A stretch of 64,000 nt of DNA, taken from contig JADHUM010000001.1 in assembly GCA_016784545.1 (NCBI GenBank), forward strand, positions 62,001-126,000, written 5' to 3'. Position numbers and translations under genes: made by a program. The notes below the pieces were generated by a model. The model had not been told where the DNA came from and did no database searches. It was given only the letters and a program-made list of their open reading frames with translations. Source of the DNA: Candidatus Neomarinimicrobiota bacterium (lineage in GTDB: Bacteria; Fidelibacterota; UBA8477; JABMPR01). Positions 1 through 8,047 of the stretch are shown here, piece after piece (positions within the stretch are counted from its first letter, which is position 1; every line of letters starts with the position of its first letter).

Positions 1-1
1 T

Positions 2-601
2 GCCTTGAATACTTATGTTAAAGATGACGTCGGCCAACTTATTGGGATCATCACTCACTCAGCCATGCGCCGGTATTTGAATCACCATGAAGAAATTCCA
101 GACCATGTCACAGTAAAGGACATGATGAATCAAAAGTTTGAGGTCATACACGATGAGACGCCCATTCATGAGGTTCTGAGAAAAATGATCGAAATGGATC
201 TGGAAGCCTTACCCGTTGTTGATGAGAACCAAATGCTCCAGGGTGAAGTGGAGCGAACCTCCATCGTACACCAGTATCAGGAGTTGTTGATCCATGCAGA
301 ATCAGCCAAAGCCATGGCCACTTCAATGAAATATATTCACAGACAGTATCATGAAAAATCTGAAGTGATTCCCGGCTTTTTTCTGGCGCGGATCAACGTC
401 CCCTCAGCGTTTATCAATCAGTCCTTACGTTCGCTAAATGTCCGTCAATCCTACGGTGTGGATATTTTATTAATCAGGCGAGCTGAATCAAACAAGGAAC
501 GGGATATCATTCCAGATGTGAATGACAAGCTTCAATCTTCAGATCAGTTGCTCATTTTTGGCGAACAAGCCAAAGTCGAGCTTTTGTGCAATACAAACTA
601 A
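2..601 (+). CDS. CBS-pair / TrkA-C domain protein, C-terminal part (probable ClC chloride channel)
   Basis: The reading frame is open to the left edge, so this is the 3' part of a longer gene. What remains is the end of a first CBS domain (residues about 1-25), a complete second CBS domain (about 35-90, with 'VKDMMNQ' and 'LPVVDE') and a C-terminal TrkA-C/RCK-C-like domain (about 120-198, ending 'SSDQLLIFGE'). A CBS pair followed by TrkA-C at the end of a protein is common in bacterial ClC chloride channels/antiporters of the FCB group, where the two domains sense nucleotides or ions in the cytoplasm. The membrane part is off-window, so the ClC assignment is inference; a magnesium or potassium transporter is also possible. 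A promoter for the next gene follows, so that gene is probably transcribed separately. Confidence 0.7.
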   Translation, partial: ALNTYVKDDVGQLIGIITHSAMRRYLNHHEEIPDHVTVKDMMNQKFEVIHDETPIHEVLRKMIEMDLEALPVVDENQMLQGEVERTSIVHQYQELLIHAESAKAMATSMKYIHRQYHEKSEVIPGFFLARINVPSAFINQSLRSLNVRQSYGVDILLIRRAESNKERDIIPDVNDKLQSSDQLLIFGEQAKVELLCNTN

Positions 602-684
602 TCAAAACTATCGTTTAATAGACTATCCAGACAAAGGTTTGATCACGCCCAGTGTGTTTTAGTAAAAGCTTATGAAATAATGTT

Positions 685-712
685 TTGCAATTGAGACTTA
701 TTCGCATATACT
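685..712 (+). promoter_or_regulatory. Putative sigma-70 promoter of the barrel protein gene
   Basis: TTGCAA (685-690) and TATACT (707-712) are separated by 16 nt. They lie 39 bp upstream of the ATG at 751, which has an AAAGGA ribosome-binding site. Pattern match only. Confidence 0.45.
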
Positions 713-750
713 TGATGCATGTCAATAACAATTATATCTAAAGGATAAAA

Positions 751-1449
751 ATGAACATAAAATCACTGGTACTTCTTTCCTCTCTCCTGCTGGCTGCAAA
801 TCTCCAGGCGGATGGGAGGCGTTATGTCTGGACCTACGAATACCAAACCCTGCCTCGCGGTGAAGCTGAGTTGGAATCCTATACTGAGTTCTCACATCTC
901 GATACAGATTCAGGTAGACAGGCCACAACCACTTTACAGTATGAATATGAAATCGGAATGAATGATTGGTTTGATGTGGGTATCTATCAAAAATTCAAGC
1001 AGACCCATGTCTCACCCATTGCTTATGATGGGTTTAAGCTGAGAATGCGCTTTAGACTCGGTGAAAAAGGTCGCTGGCCCCTGAATCCACTGATCTATCT
1101 GGAATACAAGGATAATGCAGCCTTTGATCACTCTGCCCTTGAAACCAAACTCATTCTGGCTCGAGATTTTGAAAAGCTCAACATTTCACTCAACCCCGTT
1201 ATAGAATTTGAGTTTGACGACGAGGAAACCGAGATTGAATTTGAATATACCGCAGGTCTCAGTTATCGGATTCACCCCCTCCTAAGTCTGGGTCTTGAGA
1301 TCAAGGGCGACGCTGATCAATTCTACTGGGGTCCAACCCTCTCACATGGAAAAAAGGATTTATGGTTTGCCCTGGGGCTGCTGGTCCCGGGTTCAGAGGA
1401 TGCTGGAGCAGATCGCTTGCTGCGCTTTATTATGGGAGTAGGGCTTTAA
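751..1449 (+). CDS. Secreted outer-membrane beta-barrel protein, function unknown
   Basis: This is a 232-residue protein with a clear signal peptide (about residues 1-20, 'SLVLLSSLLLAANLQA', cleavage near QA-D). The mature part is a series of alternating hydrophobic and polar segments rich in Tyr, Phe and Glu/Asp. It ends in a hydrophobic strand with terminal Leu ('RLLRFIMGVGL'), as expected for a small outer-membrane barrel. An acidic run (FEFDDEETEIEFEY, about 151-164) is unusual and might face the periplasm or bind cations. No enzymatic motif is visible. An AAAGGA ribosome-binding site lies 5 nt before the ATG. It converges with the TrmO-like gene. I do not recognise a specific family; 'transporter-like outer membrane protein' would be the database style. 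Confidence 0.7.
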   Translation: MNIKSLVLLSSLLLAANLQADGRRYVWTYEYQTLPRGEAELESYTEFSHLDTDSGRQATTTLQYEYEIGMNDWFDVGIYQKFKQTHVSPIAYDGFKLRMRFRLGEKGRWPLNPLIYLEYKDNAAFDHSALETKLILARDFEKLNISLNPVIEFEFDDEETEIEFEYTAGLSYRIHPLLSLGLEIKGDADQFYWGPTLSHGKKDLWFALGLLVPGSEDAGADRLLRFIMGVGL

Positions 1450-1465
1450 GCTTGACCCAAATATC

Positions 1466-1942
1466 TCAGGACTTCCTGGATTTTTTCCAATAATTTTTAA
1501 GAAGTTCTGAGACCCATTGGGGCTGTTTTGTATCTCCGGGAATAAACTCTTGAAAAACGGGTTTAATATCCAGGATGGGCGAACCATCTACAGCATCCAG
1601 GCCCTGCACTGTGAGAACGCTTCCAACAACTTTTAAGATTTTTGCTGCACACAGTCCAATTGGATTGGGATGATAAGAGGAACGCTGAGCTAACAATCCA
1701 AGTTTTGGCCAAGCCTGGTTGTCGCGGGGGTGCCTTGAATCTGGCACTTTCTTGTCAGCGGGGATGCGATGAAAAACAAAGATAATCTCAACATGTGAAA
1801 AGGTATCCAGCCCCATAAATAATTCTGCAGAGAGATCCTCTCGAAGATGAATTTCTGAGATAACTTCACCCCAATCATCATCCTCCAGATGATACCGATC
1901 ATTGGATACATAGGCTATGGGAGTGAGGTCGATTGTTTCCAT
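1466..1942 (-). CDS. TrmO/TsaA-like tRNA (N6-threonylcarbamoyladenosine37) methyltransferase
   Basis: This 158-residue protein has the TsaA/TrmO (UPF0066) fold. Visible hallmarks are the N-terminal 'PIAYVSN' strand, 'LDTFSHVEIIFVFH' in the middle, and the family signature 'RSSYHPNPIGL' (about residues 87-97) that forms the S-adenosylmethionine/substrate pocket, followed by 'LDAVDGSPILDIKPV'. TrmO methylates t6A at position 37 of threonine tRNA. Length matches the short single-domain members; the E. coli enzyme is longer (about 235 aa) through a C-terminal extension that is absent here. Some short members act on other small substrates, so the tRNA target is family inference. It lies 9 nt downstream of the M1 peptidase gene's 3' end side and converges with the barrel protein. 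Confidence 0.75.
   Translation of the reverse strand: METIDLTPIAYVSNDRYHLEDDDWGEVISEIHLREDLSAELFMGLDTFSHVEIIFVFHRIPADKKVPDSRHPRDNQAWPKLGLLAQRSSYHPNPIGLCAAKILKVVGSVLTVQGLDAVDGSPILDIKPVFQEFIPGDTKQPQWVSELLKNYWKKSRKS
1467..1486 (+). terminator. Weak terminator-like hairpin between convergent genes
   Basis: CAGG-ACTT-CCTG is followed by a run of six T. The stem is only 4-5 bp and sits within the last codons of the opposing gene, so it is a weak candidate. Confidence 0.25.
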
Positions 1943-1951
1943 TTGTTAGTA

Positions 1952-3934
1952 CTATCTCACCAGGAGTAATTTCGTAATCGCTGTGTGGGAGTCAGTTTCC
2001 AGTCTACAAAAGTAGACACCTGCCTCAACTGGATGCCCCTCGCTATTCTCACTGTTCCAATTAGCGGTATAACGACCACCACTCTGAGAGGTGTTTAGCA
2101 ATTGACTCACTTCTCGGCCCTGAAGGTCAAAAATGCTCATTCTAACAGTGGTTTGCTCGTCCAGACTATAAGGTATCGAAGTTGATGGATTGAAGGGATT
2201 TGGATAATTTTGCCCAAGCTCAAAACCCAGAGGAATAGTCGGTTGATCATCGGTCAAGCCCACCAAATATGCCGTCGACTTCAAAATCCAGTCATCAGGA
2301 TCCACAATCAAGTCGGTGACGATTTCACCAGCGGGGAGGTCGAAATGAAAGGTCATGGAATGTTCGCTAATTGGTAAAACCGTATCAATGACAGATCCTG
2401 TTGTCACAATTCGAAAATCCACTGGTAGATCAAATGATAATCCCCATTGGGTGGTTTGCACCAGAAGATCCGTACCATTCTGTTCACGATAAACACGATA
2501 CTGGGGGAAGCTCTCACCATAAATCCATTGTTGGAAAAAATTGGTGAAATCGAGCCCACTGACTTCTTCCACAACCATTTCAAAACCTTCAGTTGTTGCG
2601 GTCCCGTATTTGAATTGTGGATCATCAGCGTAGGCCTGGAGAATTTCAAAAAATGTATCATCACCAACAATATGTCTCAACATATGCAATACCCAAGCCG
2701 GCTTGTTATAGGATAAATTCAGACCAAATATGGACTCATTTTCCGGGTCTTCCACATAGATGGTTCCCCCTCCATAATACTCGAAAGATGCCATTTTTTC
2801 ACGGTAGCCAGAGGATCCATAATGTGCTTCCCACCATAAAGCCTCAGCATAACGCGCGAAACCTTCATTGAGCCAGATATGATGATAACTATGACAGGTG
2901 ATCATATCTCCATACCACATATGTGCTAATTCATGAGCAACTCGTCTTTCAGTGGGGTCACCCATGGAGGTCAGGGTTTGATGCTCCAACCCCCAGTTTT
3001 CACCCCATTCTGCATGACCATATTTTTCATCCATGAAAGGATAGGGCCCGAACCGGCTTTCATACAAACTAATCATCTCCGGCAAGAGTAGATAGTTGGT
3101 GGTCATATAGGATGGGTTGGGATTATCAGGGTGACTGTAAGTATAAAACTCAATAGGTAAGGTATCATTATTGGCATCTACATAAATGTCACCCCAGACA
3201 TAAAATTCATAGATGGACAGTGAAACCAGATATGTGGCGATGGGGTGTCCAACATGCCAATGCCAGGTTTTTGTGCCATCACCATTATCAATCTTGCTAA
3301 TAAGACGACCATTCGAAGCCACGGTCATGTAATCATCAATAGTCACCACAATATCCACGGAATCAGCCTTATCTCTGGGATAATCTACTGAAGGCCACCA
3401 ATCCCTGGCGTTATAGGGCTGGGAGCTGGTCCAGATTGCCCGTTGGCCCATTTCGTAGTCCCAGTTAAAACCATAGTTGTCCTGGTTACTTCCAGGTCCA
3501 GCTTCAGCAAATATTTCCAGCGTCATGAGTGCATTCAAAACCGGGGTTGATTGAAGTGGAATTGACAACATATCATTGGTATGCGTATAGGTCACTGTGT
3601 CGCCATCCAGAATAACCAGATTAACAGTGACATTTCCCACCCCGGGATTGTTTGTGGAATAATCAAGTTCAATGGTCTCAAGACTGGTATCTACCACTAC
3701 AAATTTCACCACAAAAGCCTTTTCCATTGATGTGGTTGCTATATCAAGATCAAGATTTAATCCATAATATCTGATATCAATTTTCTGTTGTTCTGGGGTT
3801 GGCTGCATGTCACGGAGAAACTGATCTCCATGTGCACGGCCGCATGGTTTATCTTCGTCAGTAAATGACATTCCACCAATTGAAACTATGAGCCCCAAGA
3901 CGAACAATATCTGCTTTATGCTCCTCGGCTGCAC
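1952..3934 (-). CDS. Secreted M1-family metallopeptidase with C-terminal surface-sorting tail
   Basis: A 660-residue aminopeptidase-N-like zinc peptidase. It has a signal peptide (about 1-25, 'ILFVLGLIVSIGG') and an N-terminal beta-sandwich to about 270. The catalytic domain carries 'GLEHQTLTSM' in place of the usual GAMEN exopeptidase loop, then the zinc motif HELAH (about 336-340) and 'WLNEGFARYAE' with the third zinc ligand. The last 85 residues open with 'NYPNPFNPSTS' and end in 'KLLLVR', the FlgD-Ig/type IX-like sorting domain used in this group for export and surface attachment. The start is GTG with GGAG about 10 nt upstream, 2 nt after the AlkD-like stop codon, so the two are co-transcribed. 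The altered GAMEN region makes strict aminopeptidase activity uncertain. Confidence 0.85.
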   Translation of the reverse strand: MQPRSIKQILFVLGLIVSIGGMSFTDEDKPCGRAHGDQFLRDMQPTPEQQKIDIRYYGLNLDLDIATTSMEKAFVVKFVVVDTSLETIELDYSTNNPGVGNVTVNLVILDGDTVTYTHTNDMLSIPLQSTPVLNALMTLEIFAEAGPGSNQDNYGFNWDYEMGQRAIWTSSQPYNARDWWPSVDYPRDKADSVDIVVTIDDYMTVASNGRLISKIDNGDGTKTWHWHVGHPIATYLVSLSIYEFYVWGDIYVDANNDTLPIEFYTYSHPDNPNPSYMTTNYLLLPEMISLYESRFGPYPFMDEKYGHAEWGENWGLEHQTLTSMGDPTERRVAHELAHMWYGDMITCHSYHHIWLNEGFARYAEALWWEAHYGSSGYREKMASFEYYGGGTIYVEDPENESIFGLNLSYNKPAWVLHMLRHIVGDDTFFEILQAYADDPQFKYGTATTEGFEMVVEEVSGLDFTNFFQQWIYGESFPQYRVYREQNGTDLLVQTTQWGLSFDLPVDFRIVTTGSVIDTVLPISEHSMTFHFDLPAGEIVTDLIVDPDDWILKSTAYLVGLTDDQPTIPLGFELGQNYPNPFNPSTSIPYSLDEQTTVRMSIFDLQGREVSQLLNTSQSGGRYTANWNSENSEGHPVEAGVYFCRLETDSHTAITKLLLVR

Positions 3935-3936
3935 GT

Positions 3937-4647
3937 CTATAATTCTCCTTTTAAATATGCCTGACGTCTTTCCTCGGGAAATTTTTCGATGGCATATCTC
4001 AGCATGGTTCTCGGCATAGAGAGGTAATGTTTTTGAAGAAACGTCTCTTCTGTGGGTCTACTCTTGTTACCCACTTCCCGCAACATCCAACCCACGGCCT
4101 TGTGAATGAGATCTTCTTGATCATGGAGCAGAATTTCTGCAAGGGTCAGCGTGTCCTGGAATTCATATTGCCGGATAAAATAATAACTGGATATGATGGC
4201 TACTCTCCGCTCCCAGAGGTCTTTTGATCTGGCTAATATTTCAAGATGGGAACGTTCTTTATCAAAAAGATAGTGTCCCACAATTTGAAGCGCGGAGCTG
4301 TCTACCAGGTCCCAGTTGTTGATGTATGGTATATTTTTGAGGTAATCCTCATAGATCTGTTTTTTTTCTGAGGCATCGCCATGGTTATATAGATTTACCA
4401 GTAGAAATAGGGCCGTGAGTCGGGCTTCATGGTACTTGGAATGGAGTAATTCAAGAGCATCCAGCCTATTGGCCTGTTTATGCCTTTTGGCCAGGGCCCG
4501 TAAATGTGGTACTTTAATGCCAAGAAAGATGTCACCTTCGCCATACTCGCCTTTGCCTGTCTTGAAAAACCGTTGGGAATGGCTGGCTCTTTCAGGATCA
4601 CCCAATTCTAATAATTCGTTGAGAATTTGATCTGAGAGCTTAGACAT
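3937..4647 (-). CDS. DNA alkylation repair protein, AlkD-like DNA glycosylase
   Basis: A 236-residue HEAT-like-repeat protein of the AlkC/AlkD family, which removes bulky or positively charged N3/N7-alkylated bases without base flipping. Diagnostic segments are 'FLGIKVPHLRALAK' near the N-terminus, 'NNWDLVDSSA' containing the conserved catalytic Asp, 'LWERRVAIIS' containing the DNA-contacting Arg, and 'HKAVGWMLREVG' with the conserved Trp. The ATG at 4647 (MSKLSDQ) is chosen; an in-frame TTG four codons upstream would overlap the AGGA ribosome-binding site. It is followed after 2 nt by the M1 peptidase gene and preceded by a 41-nt gap to the HAD phosphatase gene, so it is probably in one operon with both. 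No functional link to the peptidase is obvious. Confidence 0.85.
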   Translation of the reverse strand: MSKLSDQILNELLELGDPERASHSQRFFKTGKGEYGEGDIFLGIKVPHLRALAKRHKQANRLDALELLHSKYHEARLTALFLLVNLYNHGDASEKKQIYEDYLKNIPYINNWDLVDSSALQIVGHYLFDKERSHLEILARSKDLWERRVAIISSYYFIRQYEFQDTLTLAEILLHDQEDLIHKAVGWMLREVGNKSRPTEETFLQKHYLSMPRTMLRYAIEKFPEERRQAYLKGEL

Positions 4648-4688
4648 AGGTGGTAACAATCCTCAATTGATTGATCAACATATCCCTT

Positions 4689-5354
4689 TTATAGACTTGG
4701 CCATTTGAGTCTGTTAGCGTAACGCGCCAATCCTCTGGTGGGATTGACAATAACAGGGTAGCCCACATGCTTTAATATAGGGATATCATTCTCTGAATTA
4801 CCATAGGCATAGGATTGGGAAAAATCAATGCCATGGTCTTTCGCCAGATCATTTGCCAGCGTCACCTTCGCCTCTCCAACACACACCTGCCCCGCTGGTC
4901 TCCCTGTAAGGATTCCATGTGCATCCACCTCCAGGTGAGTACATAATAAATGGTCTATACTGAGAGCTTCCATCACCGGTTTGAGATAGTAGTCAATGGA
5001 GCCAGTCACCAACACAGTTTGATGTCCCTGCTCCTGGTGCCAGCGTAACTTTTGGGTCACATCAACTGATAAATTAGGCGCAAGATGCTCCTCATAAAAA
5101 GGTTGGGCTGAGTCAACAAAGAGTTGAAACTGGCGACCCTTGTAAAAACTCAGAAATGTTCGTGCCATGTATTGCTCATCAACCAGCCCAAGCTTTTTGA
5201 GGAGTACACCAAGAAGCAATTTCAGGATGAATGTCTTTGAAAGATAGCCTTGATCCTTGAGAACCTTGAATCCTATAGTAGCACTATCAACAGCCAGAAG
5301 GGTTTCATCAAAATCGAAAAATGCGGCAATAGATGATTTGGGGCTCTGGTTCAT
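4689..5354 (-). CDS. HAD superfamily phosphatase, subfamily IB (SerB-like)
   Basis: A 221-residue cytoplasmic haloacid-dehalogenase phosphatase. Motif I is 'FFDFDETL' (nucleophile and general-acid Asp, residues 14 and 16), motif II 'VLVTGS' (about 115), and motif III/IV 'YGNSENDIPIL' (about 184-194), with a helical C1 cap between I and II. Subfamily IB includes phosphoserine phosphatase and lysophosphatidic/glycerol-phosphate-type phosphatases; 'GNSENDIPIL' with a hydrophobic cap segment (LSKTFILKLLLGVLL) is like the lipid-phosphatase or CicA-type branch as much as true SerB. The substrate therefore stays open. First gene of the minus-strand group with alkD-like and M1 peptidase genes; divergent from pta. 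Confidence 0.75.
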   Translation of the reverse strand: MNQSPKSSIAAFFDFDETLLAVDSATIGFKVLKDQGYLSKTFILKLLLGVLLKKLGLVDEQYMARTFLSFYKGRQFQLFVDSAQPFYEEHLAPNLSVDVTQKLRWHQEQGHQTVLVTGSIDYYLKPVMEALSIDHLLCTHLEVDAHGILTGRPAGQVCVGEAKVTLANDLAKDHGIDFSQSYAYGNSENDIPILKHVGYPVIVNPTRGLARYANRLKWPSL

Positions 5355-5518
5355 GACAACTCTTTTACATAAAAAATATTTTGTTTCAAAAATTGATCCA
5401 TCCCTGGTTTCTCTAAATTGAAATCTGGGTTACTTTTTAACAGAATATTTCATCATATACAAGGATTTTAAGGCGTATAATCAATCTTAATTAGTTTGTA
5501 ATCTTTACTAACTAATAC

Positions 5519-5547
5519 TTGATCTAATTGCCCATAAATATTATTCT
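5519..5547 (+). promoter_or_regulatory. Putative promoter of the pta-ackA-acpP cluster
   Basis: TTGATC (5519-5524) and TATTCT (5542-5547) with a 17-nt spacer lie in the very AT-rich 225-bp divergent region, about 30 bp before the pta start. The -10 match is moderate. The rest of this intergenic region shows no other clear element. Confidence 0.35.
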
Positions 5548-5578
5548 ATTCCCAATATTTGAACATTGAGGTTGAACT

Positions 5579-6565
5579 ATGAATATCATTGATCAGTTCA
5601 CTGCAACGGCACAGAAGAATCCCGCCCGTATTGTATATCCTGAAGCGAGTGATCCACGGATTTTAAAAGCTGTGGTGCAGGTGCAGGAGCTGAAGATCGC
5701 ACGCCCCATTCTGATTGGGAATCCAGAACAAATTCGCACTGTGGCCAAAGCGCATCATTGCGATCTTGGCAGTATGGAAATCATTGACAGTAAAAACGAT
5801 TCACGTCTGGAAACCTATTCTCAAATTTATGCCAACAAACGAAGTCTCCGTCAAGCCATTGCTCAAAAGCTGGTTCGCAAACCGCTCTCCTTCGGCGGCA
5901 TGATGGTGAGTCAGGGTGCAGCCGATGGGATGGTAGCAGGTGTGGCCACTGCCACCAGCATTGTGATCCAAACTGCAACGCTTACTGTGGGTTTTCAGGA
6001 AGGACTCTCCACCCCAAGTAGTTTCTTCATCATGATTATCCCTGAATTTCAGGGTGAAAAGGATAAGATCTTTCTGTTCGCAGACTCAGCAGTGAACATT
6101 CAACCCACCGCCCAACAATTGGCTGAGATCGCTATCGCCTCTGGGACAAATGCCCAAGCCCTCCTGGGGATAGATCCCAAAATCGCCTTTCTTTCATTCT
6201 CAACCAAGGGTTCTGCAGGACATGAGGATGCAGACAAGGTGCTTGAAGCGCTTGATATTGCTAAAAAGATCAAGCCTGAATTTGACATGGATGGTGAACT
6301 ACAGCTTGATGCAGCCATCGTTCCTAGTGTGGCTGCAAAAAAGGTCAAGGAAAGCACAGTAGCTGGCCAGGCCAATGTGTTGATCTTTCCAGATCTTGAT
6401 TCAGGAAATATTGGTTACAAGCTGGTCCAATATATGGCCAATGCCAAGGCTATCGGACCAATACTTCAAGGGTTTGCAAAGCCCGTCAATGACATGAGTC
6501 GTGGAGCCAGCGTTGATGACCTCATCGCTGTTACGGCTATCACATCAGTCCAGGCCAGGGGATAG
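5579..6565 (+). CDS. pta: Phosphate acetyltransferase
   Basis: Converts acetyl-CoA and phosphate to acetyl phosphate and CoA in the cytoplasm. The 328-residue protein is the short, single-domain Pta (about 330 aa) without the N-terminal DRTGG/regulatory part of the E. coli type. Visible signatures are 'IVYPEASDPRILKA' at the N-terminus, 'SQGAADGMVAGVATATSIV' (CoA/phosphate site, about 109-127), 'FLSFSTKGSAGHEDADKV' (about 205-222) and 'VLIFPDLDSGNIGYKLVQ' near the end. The ATG has a GAGG site 8 nt upstream. ackA follows after 6 nt, so the two enzymes of the acetate/ATP pathway are co-expressed. Phosphate butyryltransferase is a related alternative, but adjacency to ackA favours Pta. Confidence 0.93.
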   Translation: MNIIDQFTATAQKNPARIVYPEASDPRILKAVVQVQELKIARPILIGNPEQIRTVAKAHHCDLGSMEIIDSKNDSRLETYSQIYANKRSLRQAIAQKLVRKPLSFGGMMVSQGAADGMVAGVATATSIVIQTATLTVGFQEGLSTPSSFFIMIIPEFQGEKDKIFLFADSAVNIQPTAQQLAEIAIASGTNAQALLGIDPKIAFLSFSTKGSAGHEDADKVLEALDIAKKIKPEFDMDGELQLDAAIVPSVAAKKVKESTVAGQANVLIFPDLDSGNIGYKLVQYMANAKAIGPILQGFAKPVNDMSRGASVDDLIAVTAITSVQARG

Positions 6566-6571
6566 CTCTTC

Positions 6572-7771
6572 ATGAAAATTCTAGTCTTTAATTGCGGGAG
6601 TTCTTCCATAAAATTCAAACTCTTTCACATGCCTCAAGAAAATGTTCTGGCTGAAGGACTGGTTGAGCGTGTGGGATCCGAAGATGCTTTTGCTTCCCTA
6701 AAAACACCTCGGGGTAAGATCGAAAAAAATCAGGGAATCGCTGACTACCCCGCTGGATTTGCAGTCATCAAAAACATGCTTCTCAATCCCGAAAGTGGTG
6801 TCATTCATTCTCTATCTGAAATCAATGCCTGCGGGCATCGTGTGGTTCATGGAGGGGAAAGCTTTGGTGGATCTATGCCTATAGATGATGAACTGGAGGA
6901 AGGTATTGAAGCTGTATTTGAGCTAGCCCCTCTTCATAATCCTCCCAATTTGACTGGAATACAACAAGCCCGGCGCATGTTTGGTGATATTCCTCAGGTT
7001 GCCTGTTTCGATACAGCATTTCACCATAGTATTCCTGAGGTGGCCTACCGCTATGCCCTGCCGGAGAAGTTGTATTCTGAATACCAGATCAGACGCTACG
7101 GTTTTCATGGTATGTCCCATCAATATGTAGCTCGACAGGCAGCCCAGATGATGGGAATGCATAAATACTCTGTAAATCTGATTACCTGCCATCTGGGAAA
7201 TGGATCTTCAATTGCTGCCATTAGAGATGGTCACTCCGTTGATACCAGCATGGGACTCACTCCGCTGGAGGGTCTTGTTATGGGAACCCGCAGTGGTGAT
7301 CTGGACCCCGGTATTCTTTTCTATCTCAATCGCAAAGGCTATGACACGGATAGCCTGGATATCCTGCTTAACAAGCAATCTGGTCTCCTCGGGGTCTCTG
7401 GGAGTTCCAATGATGTCCGTGATCTTGAATTAAAAGCCGATGGTGGAGATGATAGAGCAGAGTTGGCTCTTAATATTTTTGCCTATCGTATAAAAAAATA
7501 TATCGGTGCTTATATGGCTGTGCTAAACCGTGTTGATGCCATCGTTTTTACTGGAGGTATCGGCGAAAATGGTGCCGCCATGCGCCATCGAATTCTGTCA
7601 GACATGGATCAACAAGGTGTCGTAATTGACGAAATGAGAAATGAAGTTCATGCAGGGGTGGCAGGTGAAATTCAAGGAACCACATCTAGAATCAAGGTCA
7701 TGATTATCCCAACCAATGAGGAACTGGCCATTGCTCGAGATACTTTCAAACTAACCACAAAAAAACATTGA
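6572..7771 (+). CDS. ackA: Acetate kinase
   Basis: Transfers phosphate between acetyl phosphate and ADP, giving acetate and ATP (reversible). Length, 399 residues, is standard for the ASKHA-fold family. Signatures: 'VFNCGSSSIKFKLF' at the N-terminus (nucleotide phosphate loop), 'CGHRVVHGGE' (about 90-99, acetate-binding Arg), 'FDTAFHHSIPEVAYRYALP' (catalytic Asp), 'RRYGFHGMSH', 'NLITCHLGNGSSIAAI' and 'DAIVFTGGIGENGAAMR' near the C-terminus. It starts 6 nt after pta and is followed by acpP after 18 nt. Acetate excretion or acetate activation are both possible; the direction cannot be read from sequence. Confidence 0.95.
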   Translation: MKILVFNCGSSSIKFKLFHMPQENVLAEGLVERVGSEDAFASLKTPRGKIEKNQGIADYPAGFAVIKNMLLNPESGVIHSLSEINACGHRVVHGGESFGGSMPIDDELEEGIEAVFELAPLHNPPNLTGIQQARRMFGDIPQVACFDTAFHHSIPEVAYRYALPEKLYSEYQIRRYGFHGMSHQYVARQAAQMMGMHKYSVNLITCHLGNGSSIAAIRDGHSVDTSMGLTPLEGLVMGTRSGDLDPGILFYLNRKGYDTDSLDILLNKQSGLLGVSGSSNDVRDLELKADGGDDRAELALNIFAYRIKKYIGAYMAVLNRVDAIVFTGGIGENGAAMRHRILSDMDQQGVVIDEMRNEVHAGVAGEIQGTTSRIKVMIIPTNEELAIARDTFKLTTKKH

Positions 7772-7789
7772 TAAATCGGGAGATAAACT

Positions 7790-8029
7790 ATGTCAACTAT
7801 AGATCGAATTAAGATTGTCGCCGCTGAGCTGTTAAAGATTGAAGCTTCACGAGTCCAGGATACCTCACGATTTGTAGAGGATCTTGGTGCTGACTCCATG
7901 CAATCCATTGAACTTGTGGCCGCTTTTGAAGAAGAGTTTGACATTGAAATGGATGAGGATGCTGCACTCGGTGTAAAAACTGTAGGCGATGCTGTTGGGT
8001 TTATCGACAAGGTTTTGGCTGAGGGATAG
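7790..8029 (+). CDS. acpP: Acyl carrier protein
   Basis: A 79-residue acidic, helical acyl carrier protein. The phosphopantetheine attachment Ser lies in 'LGADSMQSIELV' (Ser near residue 39), where the canonical motif is DSL; here DSM. The flanking helix is typical ('FEEEFDIEMDEDAA'). A GGAG site precedes the ATG. Its place between ackA and a DUF4954 gene, away from any fab genes in this window, is unusual; a second, specialised ACP is as likely as the housekeeping one. The C-terminal 'VKTVGDAVGFIDKVL' matches the family. Confidence 0.9.
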   Translation: MSTIDRIKIVAAELLKIEASRVQDTSRFVEDLGADSMQSIELVAAFEEEFDIEMDEDAALGVKTVGDAVGFIDKVLAEG

Positions 8030-8047
8030 CCACTGGAGTCAACCATT

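Noticed and set aside
144-326. Minus-strand frames inside real genes throughout the window
   Set aside because: They overlap conserved coding regions, lack ribosome-binding sites and resemble no protein family; treated as shadows of the genes listed.
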